This document shows, in pieces, positions 32,702 through 44,902 of a stretch of DNA of 64,000 bases. The stretch comes from Gari tellinella. Taxonomy: Eukaryota; Mollusca; Bivalvia; Cardiida; Psammobiidae. The stretch's first letter is position 1, and the number at the start of each line of letters is the position of its first letter. Made by a program: the position numbers and the translations under genes. Location of the stretch: assembly GCA_922989275.2 (NCBI GenBank), contig OV277864.1, positions 67,646,158 to 67,710,157 of the forward strand. Reading direction: 5' to 3'. Below the pieces are notes generated by a model. It did no database searches, had not been told where the DNA came from, and was given only the letters and a program-made list of their open reading frames with translations.

Positions 32702-32784
32702 CTGTGAGTATTAGAGTGTCTCCCCCTGACTTTATCAGATCCACAACCTGTTTATGTGTAGCACCCTCTACATTCACATTGTTC
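32702..32784 (-). CDS. SNX27: SNX27 exon 2 (C-terminal PDZ segment)
   Basis: This 83-bp exon holds one base completing the split valine, 27 full codons and one base of the next split valine. It encodes [17 protein letters not shown] and then a short acidic/glycine turn, matching the vertebrate SNX27 PDZ end. The histidine of ATHKQVV is the alpha-B residue that makes this a class I PDZ pocket. The acceptor is TTTTCCAG just right of 32784; the donor is GTAAGT at 32701-32696. Phases fit exon 1 and exon 3 exactly. It is too short to appear as an open frame on its own and was found by looking for the missing PDZ tail. A young SINE ends only about 34 bp downstream of the donor. Confidence 0.95.
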
Positions 32785-32929
32785 CTGGAAAAGATTTAAA
32801 AGTCAACATTAACATACAGTTTGAGTCCTGTCACAAAAGAGCTGGTGACCAGCATAGATCACCAATTTCAAATATTTCTCAACATAATATGTATGCATCT
32901 TTCCTTAACCCGATGAGTTGCATCAGTCT

Positions 32930-33182
32930 ATACCTCAATCCGTTATTGCATAAATTATATGCCTATTAAAATTCTATGATTCTGATTATTTCTACACTAA
33001 GAACAGAAGTCCCTACTTAGGAAGTCTTGAATATGAACCACAGAAAGCATTCAGGTGGTAGCTTAAAGCATGTTGAAAGTAAAGCAGAATGTGCCTTAGG
33101 GCACATTCTGCTTTACTTCCAACCTTCTTTAAGCAGATATCTGTTTTCAAAACGAAACAGACTATATTGGGTAATGGGTTAA
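32930..33182. mobile_element. Family A MITE, left part diverged
   Basis: The core hairpin AGCATGTTGAAAGTAAAGC is intact and the right end is GGGTAATGGGTTAA. The left end is only weakly recognisable. Confidence 0.75.
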
Positions 33183-33574
33183 AAGGTCAAATACGGAAAA
33201 TTGAAATAAATTCAAGCTTATCATGCTGTTTATATACATGTTTGCTATTTATTTTTACTGAGACAGTAAGACCAGATTTATGTCTCATAATCTTGTTAAT
33301 GCAGAAAATTTTAAGTCGTTAAAACATGCAACATTTTTTTAAACTACTGCAGAACTGGAATACATATATATAATTTCCTTAACAAATTCTTTTCAAATCC
33401 AGGGTGTAATAACCTATAAAACATTTCCAACACAGTTATAAATATATGTCATAAAACTCAATGTGATACAGGATTTTCCTATACATTATTCATAAATCAT
33501 TTGACTGAGTTGACAACTTTGTTATGTCTGCAATATAGTCTCTGTAACACTTCTGCTCTTACTAGTATTAGTGT
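33183..33574. other. Unassigned AT-rich stretch
   Basis: No gene or recognised repeat. Confidence 0.5.
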
Positions 33575-33579
33575 ATACT

Positions 33580-33778
33580 GAGGCTTTTTAAGTTTAAGGA
33601 GTATTTCAAAAACTTAAATATTTATTTCTGCATTAAAACCTACGGTGTCACTACTCATTAGAATCGTCTCTTTGAGACAATTCTAATGAGTAGTCACACC
33701 ATGCATAGGATTTGGTGCTGAAATGAGTGAGAAATTGTTGGATTTGTTCATTTTACTCCCTCTTCTCTGGAACCCTGT
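33580..33778. mobile_element. Family E MITE, left end worn
   Basis: AAGGAGTATTTCAAAAAC, the central CGTCTCTTTGAGAC hairpin, and right end TCTCTGGAACCCTG. Confidence 0.75.
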
Positions 33779-34273
33779 CCTGAAACTAGTAGTGTTATCA
33801 ATTTTGTAGGACTTTACCTTTTACTCAATATGTACCCCTTTTAACACATTTATTTTATTCCTCCACTGACGAAAATAGTTCAAATTAATATAGTTATGAA
33901 TAGGTTTCATAAGAAATATTTTCTATAACCTAGCCGTGTTATTAAGGGACATAAGTATTATATCCTCAAGCACTGTGCATGAAATGAGTAATTAATAAAC
34001 TTCATTTTGTACATAGTACACCCAGATCAGACGGGTCTTGAAGATGCTCTCTGATCAAGGTCTGTGCTATTTGCCATAACTGTTCTAAAGTCATGCTGTA
34101 CTATTATTTCAGACTGAAAATAAAAGATAACATTTAGAAGATCATGCAGCAATATGGGTTAATACTCTGCTGATGTAACAAAATTATGTTGTCTTGAAAT
34201 TCTGAAAAATGATAGAATGTGCTCAGGTTATAAGTTTGCCATAAAATGTCTGTCATTCCCTGTGAATCAAAAT

Positions 34274-34640
34274 ACAGTAAAACCCGATATTACGACCACC
34301 CAAAAGTGGACTACTAGTATATAATGGTATTCAAAACAGGTGACAGCTTAACCAGACATTTGTAATTACCCCACAAACACACCTTTTTACACCTTAATTT
34401 ATTCCTCCACTAAAGAAAAAAGTTCCACTTTATAATTATATAGTCATGGATATGAACCATAAGAAATACTTTCTACATAATAGCAGATGGTAGCTGAAAG
34501 GTTGAAAGTAAAGCCTATTATATAGAAAATATTTCTCATATGATTTTTATTTGTGACAGTATAAATTGGAACTATTTTCTTCAGTAGAGTAATTAATTAA
34601 GGGTGTAAAAAGGCATATTTATGGGGTAATGGGTTAAGGT
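34274..34640. mobile_element. Family B left end followed by family A MITE
   Basis: TACAGTAAAACCCGATATTA begins a family B copy. At about 34350 a family A copy takes over (AATTACCCCACAAACAC) and ends GGGGTAATGGGTTAA. Most of the family A core is deleted. Confidence 0.6.
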
Positions 34641-35040
34641 GCAGTCAGCTTAAGAGTGTATATTTTATGTACACTGTTCGTCGTTATAGGTGAATATAGG
34701 AGATAAGTGTGAGGTTGGGCGCCCCTAAACCCAGGTTTAACCCCCCAGTGGTTTTTAATGGTTAATTAATTTATAATTGATTATTGATTGCTACTGACCG
34801 TACCAAGGCGGGCTCCTATGTTCACTTAGCTTTATGTTTGTCTTGCGTGTTGTTTTCTATTTAGTGTGTATATGTAGGAATGGTATTGCGTGTGTGTGTG
34901 TGTGTTTGTTATGGTATGGCTGTGTGTGTGTTCTGCTTTAGAGATGGGTGTATTGTTTGTGTTGCGTTTCCTGCTTGAGTCTTCTTTCGTATTTATTTAC
35001 CTGATTTACGTACATAATATTATAATTTAATAACCTATCT
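34641..35040. other. Unassigned stretch with a GT microsatellite
   Basis: TG repeats at about 34889-34935. The preceding GGCGCCCCTAAACCCAGG stretch looks repeat-derived, but I cannot name the family. Confidence 0.45.
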
Positions 35041-35044
35041 TCAA

Positions 35045-35575
35045 TACTATAAATAAGCTTTGGTGGGTTAAGCTGAAAGCAAAACACAAAACTCCTATGG
35101 AAGCTTTCTGCTTTACTTTCATCTTACTTTAAGCAATTACCTATCTTAGACACAGAAAAAAACACCTTATTTAGTGGTCATAATAAAGGGATCTCGCAGT
35201 AATCTGTCTGAAAATGGATTTTTTGAAAGCTGACCGATATTATAGCACAGGTTAAGGGGATAAAAATGGCTTAATTTATGAGTTTGTCCATGGAATACTC
35301 TGCATGAAATCTCTATAAAACAAGTCTTGATTCCCCCCAAAAACAAATTGACAGATTGATGATGAGAATTTCTCATAGTCTTAAGCAGCCACTGTGACCT
35401 TAAGGCAATAATGCTTTTACCATAATAATCAGCTGTTACTGGGCCGACCTATCTAAAGTTTTCCAGTTTACAAATAGCTGCTTGAAGCAAGATGAAAGTA
35501 AAGCAGAAAGCTCCTGAAGGAGCTTTCTGCTTTACTTTGATCTTGCTTTAAGCAGTTATCTATCTAAAGATGAAG
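35045..35575. repeat. Two family B core hairpins
   Basis: The cores are at about 35070-35145 and 35465-35560 (AAGATGAAAGTAAAGCAGAA with complement). A GTGGTCATAATAAAGGGA end lies between them. Confidence 0.65.
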
Positions 35576-35779
35576 AAACAACCAAAAATGAACAGACAAG
35601 GGGTGTAACTTAAGTATGCCTGCCAGACTTATAATCCTTGTTGCATGGGCAAAAAAACTGTTACCATTTTTAGACACATCCAAAGAATCTATTTACTCAA
35701 TTTTGGATAGTTCTAGGAAGAGCTAGGTATATGTTTATCAGAGCTCAAGGAAACATTATTATTTCAAATTAAAAGTAAC

Positions 35780-36040
35780 CTTCTTATCACATTACCCCAT
35801 AAATAGACCTTTTTTACAACTTTTACTTCCACTGAAGAAAATAATTTTAATTTATACAGTCAAGAATATGTACCATAAGAAATAGTTATTATGTCCTAGC
35901 AGAAGGTAGCTTAAAGAAGGCTGAAGTAAAGCAGAATGTGCCTTAAGGCACATTCTGCTTTACTTTCAACCTGCTTTAAGTGGACACCTATCTTCAAAAC
36001 TAGAATTTTGTTATACTAGGCTATGGAGTAATTAAGGGTT
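35780..36040. mobile_element. Family A MITE
   Basis: CACATTACCCCATAAATAG, the core hairpin around GTGCCTTAAGGCAC, and right end CTATGGAGTAATTAAGGG. Confidence 0.8.
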
Positions 36041-36078
36041 GATTATGGCTCACCCATCTTCTATACCGTATCTGCTCA

Positions 36079-36343
36079 TTAACCCATTACTCCATAGCCT
36101 GTTTCTAATTTTAAAGACAGGTGACCACTTAAAGCAGGTTGAAAGTAAAGCAGAATACACCTTTAGGTGCATTCTGCTTTACTTTAAACCTGCTTTAAGT
36201 CACTGTCTACTAGAAGAAAGAAAATATTTCTTAAGGTATACCAGTTTAAATTATTATCCATGACTTTATAAAGTGGAACTATTTTCTTGATGGAAGAATA
36301 AATTAGTGGCATAAAAAGGCGTATTTATGGGGTAATGGGTTAA
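36079..36343. mobile_element. Family A MITE, complete
   Basis: It runs from TTAACCCATTACTCC to ATGGGGTAATGGGTTAA, with a full core. Confidence 0.9.
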
Positions 36344-36794
36344 GATTATCTAAAAGGGGTTTAAACGTGGAGAAGTAAAGTAGAAAGTGCTGGAAACATT
36401 CAGCTTACTCTGTGACTCTTACCTGAGGCCAATTAATATTTGGCATAAATTTTCTATTGTCATTCTCTAAGCCTTAAGTATCTTGCTCATGTTACATTTA
36501 AGAACAAATATATGATACAATCTATAAATATTGCCTAAAACACCTGTGACTTATAGACCGTTTCATACTTAACCTTTTTGTACTGAATTTTTCTATATTG
36601 TCTTTTCCTCTATTGATCAAGACTGCATTAATTCAGTAAACACTTCTTAGTGGTTGAAATTATTTTTTGACCAATTTGAGTATTTTTGTATTTTTGAAAA
36701 AATTTCGAGGATTAATTTTTGTAAGTCAGTACTATCAAACACTAATCAACGACTAAAAAATTTAATCCTGCGCATGCATATTTGGGTTGATTCG
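36344..36794. other. Unassigned stretch
   Basis: AT-rich; no gene or repeat family recognised. Confidence 0.45.
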
Positions 36795-36980
36795 CAGGGA
36801 TAAGAGGGAGTAAACTGAACAAATGGAACATTTTGTCACTCATTTCAGCTCCAAGTCCTATGGTGTTACTACATATTAGAATCGTCTCGAAGAGACGATT
36901 CTAATGAGTAGTGGCAAATAGGGTTTAATGCAGAAATAAAGATTTTAGTTTTTGAAATACTCCCCTCATCTGGAGCTGTG
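36795..36980. mobile_element. Family E MITE
   Basis: Worn left end CAGGGATAAGAGGG, hairpin GAATCGTCTCGAAGAGACG, right end CATCTGGAGCTGTG. Confidence 0.8.
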
Positions 36981-37354
36981 TCTATTTTTGTGGATGATAG
37001 GCTGCCACTTTCATAGTAGACGGTACATTCATTTATTTTCTGAGTACCTGCTGAATTAACTGAATGGTTTTATATCTGTGAGTGATTACTGGAAATTTTC
37101 TTTCTCTCCCATTACTGAAATTGTAGACAATACAAACTTTCCAACTATGGAATAGTGATGAATACAATCTAAACAATTCTAAATGTTTTTTGATCAACTG
37201 AGAAATTGTTTTCTGTTGAATATTCTGAAATTGACCCAGCCTTTATGATTTTAGTGACAAGCCGTTTGGATTCTGATTATAGGCCTCACTAAAATGGGTC
37301 TGATCTTGATCGTATCTATACGCATTGGCCTTAAATACAGGTTGTCAGTGTTGT

Positions 37355-37537
37355 CAACCTTTTTTACCCAATAGCCTGTTTCTAGTATTGAAGATAGGCG
37401 ACCACTTAAAGCAGGTTGAAAGTAAAGAAAAATGTGCCTTACCGTATTAGGCACAGTCTGCTTTACTTTCAACCTTCTTTAAGTGGAAAACTGTTTTCCA
37501 AACTAGAAACAGGCTATACTGTAATTTAGTGTTAATC
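37355..37537. mobile_element. Family A MITE, shortened
   Basis: TTTACCCAATAGCCTG to CTGTAATTTAGTGTTAA; the core hairpin arms have a small loop insertion. Confidence 0.75.
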
Positions 37538-37749
37538 TATTTCTATGGTAATTCAAAACAACTGGGAAAACATCAGACCAGATATGTTTGCAAGAATCAA
37601 GCACTTGTTTTGTTTCCATTATTTTCTGGAAAATTATGCCATGTAGAGAAATAATGTCACTTTGCAAAACTGTCCACCTGTATTAAATGGTACAGTCAGT
37701 TCAAGAACCATACAAATACCTTCTCCTGCTGACTATTCATATACATTTG

Positions 37750-37949
37750 CAGGGCTCCAGATAAGGGGAGAATTTCAAAATCTAAAATTTTTATTTCTGT
37801 TCTAAATCCTGTTGTCACTACTCATTTCTAAGAATCGTCTCGGAGAGACGATTCTAATGAGTAGTAACACCATAGGATTTTGTGCTAAAATAAGTTCGAA
37901 AATGTTGGATTTGTGCAGTTTACTCCCCCTTATCTGCCATAGAGCCCTT
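37750..37949. mobile_element. Family E MITE
   Basis: CAGGGCTCCAGATAAGGGG, hairpin GAATCGTCTCGGAGAGACG, right end TATCTGCCATAGAGCCCT. Confidence 0.85.
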
Positions 37950-38369
37950 CATTTGTATAAAACTCTATATAAAACCCACTGACTATGAATATCTATTATC
38001 TAAACTATTACACTGGCTAATTCTAGAGGCCCTAGGGTCTGAATACCATACCCACATACCGTAATTACATAGGCACCTGAGACCAATTGAGCTAAAAGTT
38101 AGTCTACCATTTTGGAGAACCATTTGTTCTGATGAGTCGAAACAAGGATGAAACTAGTCAACGATATCTGACATCAAAATTCCTGCCGGGTTGACCGCTT
38201 GGCAGTATTCTAAATTTTTTATCATTTTTGGGATAATCAGCATTGAAGTCGAAGTTTGATGTGTCCAATTAACACCTTGACCTTTGACCCCATTTTACCT
38301 TGACATTTGCTTCAAAATGACCCTTGCATCAATGCCTACGATAGTCTAAAACTGTGAGTAAAACATAGG

Positions 38370-38566
38370 TACAGTTAAACTTTGATATTTCGAACTCAGT
38401 TAGGTCGAAAATACCCGTATTTCAAAGTTAAAACGTGGCTAAGCCACGTTTTAACTTTGAAATACGGGTATGTTCCACTTAACCCAGCATGGAATAATGC
38501 AATTCATGTGTGGACAAATCGGATATTTCGAATTAAGCGAGTTCAAGATATCAAAGTTCGACTGTA
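38370..38566. mobile_element. Family F MITE, complete
   Basis: It starts TACAGTTAAACTTTGATA and ends ATCAAAGTTCGACTGTA. The inner perfect hairpin AAAGTTAAAACGTGGC closes at TAAGCCACG. The terminal TA suggests TA target sites. Confidence 0.9.
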
Positions 38567-39140
38567 TATCAAAGCTAGGGCTAGCTGATAGATATTTAAA
38601 ACAGATTTTCAAGATGGCAGTCATGACGGCCATATTGGATTTCGGACAGGAAAGTAACAATAGTAATTTTCTGCATTACTTTTATCAGGGTTCAAGGTTA
38701 TAACTTTGTATAACTACAATTTTGACTGTGCCTGGATAAACCAAGTCTAAGAACCCTTCTCCTATAAAAAAACTCCGCCCCATTACAAACATCTGTCATC
38801 TGAACTAATAATCAAGGTAAAGTTTCACCCAGGAAATAGAGCAGAATGAATGAATAGTGTTTTACGGCCCATCAACACAAAAAGGTCATTAAGAGCCGAA
38901 TAAATAATGAATATATCAAATTTAAAACAATATATCAACTGATAGATTACTTCAATGTCGACCCTGATCAACGGGGAAAGAGAGCAGACTCATGTCATGA
39001 AGGTCCTATAAGAAAACAGTGTAGACCCTGATCAGACATCTCCTTCAGGACAACACCACATACTAACAGCAAAAGGGTTAAGCTTTTTGATGTATCTGCC
39101 TTTTCTTTTCACCAGGTTCTACCATATCCTTATACAGACT
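38567..39140. other. Mostly unassigned, with family D scraps
   Basis: A D half-hairpin (GTGTAGACCCTGATCAGAC) lies at about 39018. TGAATAGTGTTTTACGGCCC near 38858 resembles the tail-like start of the window. No gene. Confidence 0.45.
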
Positions 39141-39169
39141 AATAGATATTTGTCTGCATCCTTTTAGGC

Positions 39170-39290
39170 GGCTGATTAAAGCAGGCTGAAAGTAAAACAG
39201 AAAGCTCCAAAGGAGCTTTCTGTTTTACTTCCAGCCTGCTTCAACCAATCACATACCTGTTTCGAACAAAGAAAACAACTATGTAATGTA
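39170..39290. repeat. Family B-like core hairpin
   Basis: AAGCAGGCTGAAAGTAAAAC and complement around AGCTCCAAAGGAGCT. It is intermediate between the family A and family B cores. Confidence 0.7.
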
Positions 39291-39548
39291 TGGGAAAACA
39301 CCTTGGGATAACTAGAGTTAAATAATTTATTCGGTAACACATCTTTTGTTACATGTATATGTATATGGCTGCATACAGGAATGACTAATAGTTCATGGTG
39401 GCTTGTATACTCTCAAACCCGTATTAATCCATTAGCCCATAAATATGCCTTGATATGTACTGAATTCATTCCTTCACTGAAGGAAGTAGTTCTACTTTAT
39501 ACAATTCAATACAACACCCATTAGCAGTGCCAGTCTCTTAAATGAGTC

Positions 39549-39801
39549 TTAACCCTTTACCCCATAGAAGCGACTTTTAGCGAATATGATTTATACCTCC
39601 GCTGAAGAAAATAGTTCCAATTTAATCAGTCATGAATATATATTATAGGAATTTTTTTCTATATATTCTAGAACAGGATAGCTTAAAGCAGGTTGAAAGT
39701 AAAGCAGAATGCGCCTTAAGCGCATTCTGCTTTACTTTCAACCTGCTTTAAGTAGTAACCTATTTTCAATTCTAGAAATAGGCTATCAGGTAAAGGGTTA
39801 A
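39549..39801. mobile_element. Family A MITE, complete
   Basis: It runs from TTAACCCTTTACCCC to CAGGTAAAGGGTTAA with a perfect core. Confidence 0.9.
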
Positions 39802-39894
39802 ACAGGTGGTTGCTAAATGTAGGATAACATATAATGCAGAAAGTTTTCTGTATTATTTTTATCCTGTATTTAGCAATCTGCATTATTTCTATCC

Positions 39895-40133
39895 TGCATT
39901 TAGCAGTCAGATAAGTGACCACTTCAAGCAGGTTGAAAGTAAAGCAGAATGCGCCTTCAGGCACATTCTGCATTACTTTCAGCCTGCTTTAAGCTACCAT
40001 GTGCTAGAATATAGAAAATATTCCCTATAATATATATAATATTCATGACTGATCGAATTGAACTAATTTCTTCAGCGGAGGAATTAAATCATAGGCGCTA
40101 AAAGGCGCTTCTATAATGGGGGGAAAGAGTTAA
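39895..40133. mobile_element. Family A MITE
   Basis: The core AAGCAGGTTGAAAGTAAAGC is followed by the body to GGGGGGAAAGAGTTAA. The left end is replaced by B-like sequence. Confidence 0.75.
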
Positions 40134-40327
40134 ATTGCAGTTGAGTTTTATACATGAATTATCAATATGAAGCTGGAGGATTAAGTCATTCCAAGACAGC
40201 GACGGAGGTGTTTAAAATGTCTGCTAGCCTGCATGCTTTTGCCTATCATATGCTATTGTAAGTTAATTGATTACTCAGTGGAATAAACTCACAGACAATA
40301 AGAACCTGCTATATCACAGATACAAGT

Positions 40328-40720
40328 ACAGTAAAACTTCTCCATCATGACCCAGAGCCTCAGATAAAGGAGTGATCTGAACAAATCCAACATTTTCTCA
40401 CTTATACAGCACCAAATCCAATGGTGTTACTACTCATTAGAACCGTCTCTTCGAGACAATTCTAATAAGTAGTGACACCATAGGGTTTAATGCAGACATA
40501 AAGATTTTACTTTTTGAAATACCCCTCTTATCTGGAGCTCTGTGAAAATAAGACTAATTGATTGCATTCAAGACAGATGGCCGCTTAAAGCAACATGAAA
40601 GTAAAGCAGAAAGCTTCAATTGGAGTTTTCTGCTAAATACTGTCATCTTGCTATAAGCAACCAACTGTCTGAATCACTGAAAATTGAGTCATATTAGGTG
40701 GACATAATGGAGAGATATTA
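40328..40720. mobile_element. Family B MITE holding a family E MITE
   Basis: TACAGTAAAACTTCTCCATC begins it. Family E occupies 40353-40542. The B core hairpin (GCCGCTTAAAGCAACATG) and right part follow. Confidence 0.75.
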
Positions 40721-40894
40721 CTGTTTCTTGCACTTTAATCTTCCCTCAACGAAACATTATTTCATGCATAAAACCTTTTCTGTCTGGTAATGTTTTGGCT
40801 AATTTTTGTTTCTCTAAGGAACATCATTCTTTTAACACCATTATCTAAGGGTATTCTTTAACCCATTCCACCACAGAAGCACTTTTTGACACAT

Positions 40895-41255
40895 TACAGA
40901 AAAACCTCTCTGTTATGACCAGGGCTCCAGATAAGTGGGAGTTTTCCGAACATTTTCTCACTTATTTCAGCATCAAATCCTATGGTGTTACTACTTATTA
41001 GAATTGTCTTGAAGAGATGATTCTAATGAGTAGTGACACCATAGGGTTTCATGGAGAAATAAAGATTTTAGTTTCTGAAATACTCCCCTTATCTGGAGCT
41101 CTGATGACCACTATAAATGAAGGCTAATTGATGTTTAAAAGACAGGTGACAGATTAAAGCAAGGTGACAGTAAAACAGAAAGCTCCTTAAAGAGCTTTTT
41201 GTTTTTACTATCACCATGCTTTAAGCAGTCAGCTGTTTTTACCACAAAACAATGT
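40895..41255. mobile_element. Family B MITE holding a family E MITE
   Basis: ACAGAAAAACCTCTCTGTTA begins it. Family E lies at 40920-41103 with 5-bp repeat ATGAC (40915-40919, 41104-41108). The B core hairpin follows at about 41145-41235. Confidence 0.85.
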
Positions 41256-41264
41256 ACTGGGCTT

Positions 41265-41760
41265 CTTGAGTTGAGTACACATGCCAAATATAAACTTTAA
41301 AGTCTCTATTACATGTTTGAAAGTTATGGCAAAGATTAAATTCTGCCTCTTTGTTGTGCATGACCAACATTGTACTGAGCCAAAGAGCTTCTTAAGGACT
41401 TTTCCTCAGTCCACTGAGGGACCACCAGCATATTGTTCTGGAGGTGTCAATGTAACTGTAAAGCACGCGCAACACAATCTCAGTTTACCTGCTGAGGTCC
41501 AGATTATACTCATGCTCTAATGATTTTCAATGGTTATTTCTAACCAAACTATCACATATAAAGGTCGGTCTCACATAAGACGATTCAATGGTTCAATATG
41601 CACAAGACCCATGTTTTTTGCAAGGAAATTGACAGTAAATAATCTGGCAAGGCCAAAAGGTTGTCAGGAGATGTCTTTAAGTTGAGTACAAGTCTCTGTC
41701 ACATGTAGTTCTAAAGTTATGGCCAATGCCGCCAATGTTAAAGTTGTGGACAGACAGACA
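41265..41760. mobile_element. Degenerate repeat split by family I element
   Basis: A GAGTACACATGCCAAAT-type repeat (also at 62700-63000) is split at TTAA by a family I element (41395-41692), inverted relative to the copy at 17611-17941. Confidence 0.7.
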
Positions 41761-42230
41761 AACAGAGGGCAATTTTTTTTATAAATGCCCTTAACTATGT
41801 TGTGTGAGAGCATAAAACTGCATATCTATGGGGTAATGGGTTAAACCCTACTATCAGGGTCACACCTTTTGTCAACTGCTGGAAGTATTCTAGAATATTA
41901 GTAAATTGCTTCTTTTGTTGGATGAAGAGAAAGCATGGATGTGAACATGAACATGTCTAGACTTTGGTTTGTAAAGTCAATATTGCATTCAGCAACTACT
42001 TAATAGAATTACATGTGTATACCTATCATTCAGTCTTAAATTCAGGTGATTGCTTAATGCAGAATACAAATAACACAGAAAGCTTCTATTGGAGCCGGCC
42101 TGCAGTCACCTGTCTATAGAAATGCTCACATTGCTTCAACTAGTGGTAGCTCAATGCAAAATTTGCAGTAATTAAAGGCAGCTAACAGGGCTGGTAAATC
42201 TGAATGATCTAATGTCTAAGGCTCCGATAT

Positions 42231-42439
42231 ACAGTAAAACTTGTATATAGCGGCCACATAGAATACATGCATCAACTAGCTTATATACATGCAGCTGCTT
42301 AATGCAGGACAAAGCAACACAGAAAGCTCCTAAAGATGCCCACTGTCTTACTCAATTGCCCTGTATGAAGCAATAAACTGTCTTTGGGGATCTCAATGTC
42401 TTATAGCTGTGCTGCCGCTTAACACAGGTTTTACTGTAT
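42231..42439. mobile_element. Family B MITE, degraded
   Basis: TACAGTAAAACTTGTATATA and ACAGGTTTTACTGTA ends enclose a worn core. Further B scraps lie at 42040-42130. Confidence 0.65.
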
Positions 42440-42565
42440 GTAAATTTCAGCGGTACTAAGTATAATTTACATCTTTTGGGGCTCCTTTGCCCATACCAAT
42501 GGCCAACAAGTTTAACCCTTTACTCCATAGATCTGCATATTTGCGCAATTAATTTATTAATATCC

Positions 42566-43013
42566 TTAACCCATTAATTACCCAATAAAAATACACCTTT
42601 TTACCCTTAATTTATTTTTCCACTGAGGAAAATAGCTCCAATTTATACAGTTATGAATATGTATGATAAGAAATATTTTCTATATTCTAGAAGATGGTAG
42701 CTTAAAGCAGGCTGAGAGTAAAGCAGAATGCGCTTTAAGCGCATTCTGCTTTACTTTCAACCTGCTTAAAGAAGTTACCTATCTTCAAAACTAGAAACAA
42801 GCTATGGGGTAATGGGTTAAGAAAATAATTCCAGTTTATACAGTCATGAGTATGAATCATAAGAAAACTTTCTATATTCAAGCAAATTGTAGCTTAAAAC
42901 AGGCTGAAAGTAAAGCAGAATGTGCCTTAAGGCACATTCTGCTTTACTTTCAACCTGTTTAAAGAAGTTGCCTATTTTCAATACTAGAAACAGGCTATGG
43001 AGTAATGGGTTAA
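42566..43013. mobile_element. Two family A MITEs in tandem
   Basis: A complete copy (42566-42820) is inserted at the TTAA side of a partial one (42821-43013). Both keep perfect core hairpins and GGGTTAA ends. Confidence 0.85.
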
Positions 43014-43307
43014 GCATTAAAATGTTTTTCCAAGAGGACAATTCAATGAAAGATTAAATGACTGACACTGTTTCAGAATATTCTCTGAAGATGAAAATTA
43101 TACGAGATTGTCACAACACAAAAAGCTGTCGCTGAAAAAAACTGGTGAAATTCTATATGATATTCTTCTGATAAAATGCATGTCGGACTACATGCATGCC
43201 TCTTAATCAGCAGTCATCCAGTCTGGTTAAATCTTTCCTTTATTAGAGATATTCAAATTTATTTTTTAACCCATCTCCTGCTATTACCAAAAATAAATGT
43301 ACACTTT

Positions 43308-43378
43308 TGAAAACAGTGTAGACCAAGATCAGACAGCTCCTGGGGGAGCTTCTGATCTTGGTCTACACTGTTTTCTTA
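43308..43378. repeat. Family D-like core hairpin
   Basis: AAAACAGTGTAGACCAAGAT and complement around AGCTCCTGGGGGAGCT. A CAT trinucleotide run is at about 43452-43467. Confidence 0.75.
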
Positions 43379-43614
43379 CAGAATCAGTCTGACATGGGTC
43401 TTTACTTTTTCTTGTCGTGTAATACTGTTCCGATTATAGACATTCATAGTCATCATCATCATCATCTGCGGATAAAGTTTACGGTAATACATTAATGTTC
43501 AGTAGGTGGGTTTAACCAAGTTTTAACTTTGAAATCAGGGTATATTGTTTGACTTGAGCAAGCTCAAGTTATCATCTTTTTGCTTTAGAAATATCGGGTA
43601 GTTTGACTTTTAAC

Positions 43615-43742
43615 CCCTTACCCCATAGAATCACCTTTTAGCTTATTTATTTTATCCTCAAAGAGTTTTTATCATGCTTAATGTACCATATGCTCTGTTT
43701 AAAGATGCATAGAAAATTTCTTCTGCATCATAAAGGGTTAAG
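43615..43742. mobile_element. Family A remnant
   Basis: TAACCCCTTACCCCATAG to ATAAAGGGTTAA with the core deleted. Confidence 0.6.
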
Positions 43743-44184
43743 TGTCCAGTACCGAGTATGAGTTATCGCAGTTTAGTTGTATGTCAGTAATGACGATTTA
43801 TAACATAACAGACGGCGCGAGCGTTGAATAACACCCGTTGTTTAAATGTCATATATAACTAGTTATATAACTATGCAAATGAGGTACGCCACGACCTTGT
43901 TTACTTGTGACGTTGTTAAATGCGTTCTATGCGCGTTCAATTTCCAACGTCTTCATTCCATCATGTAGATTCAAATTATAGATTTTTGGTGTAATTAATC
44001 AATATCAGATCTACATGAAAGTGTTTATTAATACATTATAACAACATAAACATTATGCTAGTGAACGGGGTTAATTTGGAACAACTTTTTTCCTGTATAG
44101 ATCAACTTATATCGCGCTTAGCATTCACTTGACCTCAAAGGCTGCGATAAATAACATTTCTAGTAGGTTTTGTTATAAAAAGAA
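43743..44184. other. Unassigned stretch
   Basis: No gene or repeat recognised; composition differs slightly, with more CG dinucleotides than the MITE-rich flanks. Confidence 0.4.
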
Positions 44185-44325
44185 TATAACATTCGTGTTA
44201 ATAATTTATTGGATTTATCAAACTCGTCGTTTTAGAAAACGATAAAAACTCGGCAAAGCCTCGTTTTTATCGTTTTCTAAAAGACTCGTTTAAAAAATCC
44301 AATAAATTATCAACACTCATGTAAT
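44185..44325. repeat. Imperfect palindrome, about 140 bp
   Basis: The arms include TTAGAAAACGATAAAAACTC and its complement around GGCAAAGCC, extended outward by AATTTATTGGATTT/AAATCCAATAAATT. A second small hairpin GGAAAAAAGGC/GCCTTTTTCC follows at 44329-44352. Confidence 0.8.
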
Positions 44326-44902
44326 ACGGAAAAAAGGCTTGCCTTTTTCCGTTCTTAAGTAATGCATGATAAAATCAAAGGTATTCCAATTCTATTCAAT
44401 CACTGACAGACTTTGAAAAGTGTTTGATTTGCGCGTGAATAATTTCCTCAAAACTAGGCAACTACAAAACATGGGGGCTGACATCTTGGATGATGACGTC
44501 ACTGCTTTTACGAAGAGTTGTGTGTGACGTTTCGGAATTCAGGATTTCGGTGCTATTTTCAAACCATTTTAAGCATGAATAACCAACAACACTCACTTGT
44601 AATGGTTTCCTCTAAAGGACAAACAAGTCAATTCATACCCTTAAACGCTTAAATGAACGTTATTTGCAAAAAGCTACTTCTCAATCGAACCGATAAAAAT
44701 AACGAATTATCAATACGTCATCAATATAAATAATGACGTCATTATTGGTGGTCATATGACTTCCAAAAATAGTTTCAGATTGCATAATAGGTGTACGGAG
44801 GAGTTTTAACTTTTAACATTGTATACACGAGTGCTTATAAATCTATTTGATTATTTGGTTTAACAACATATAGATCTTGTCCCAAACAATTTATGTATAT
44901 AA

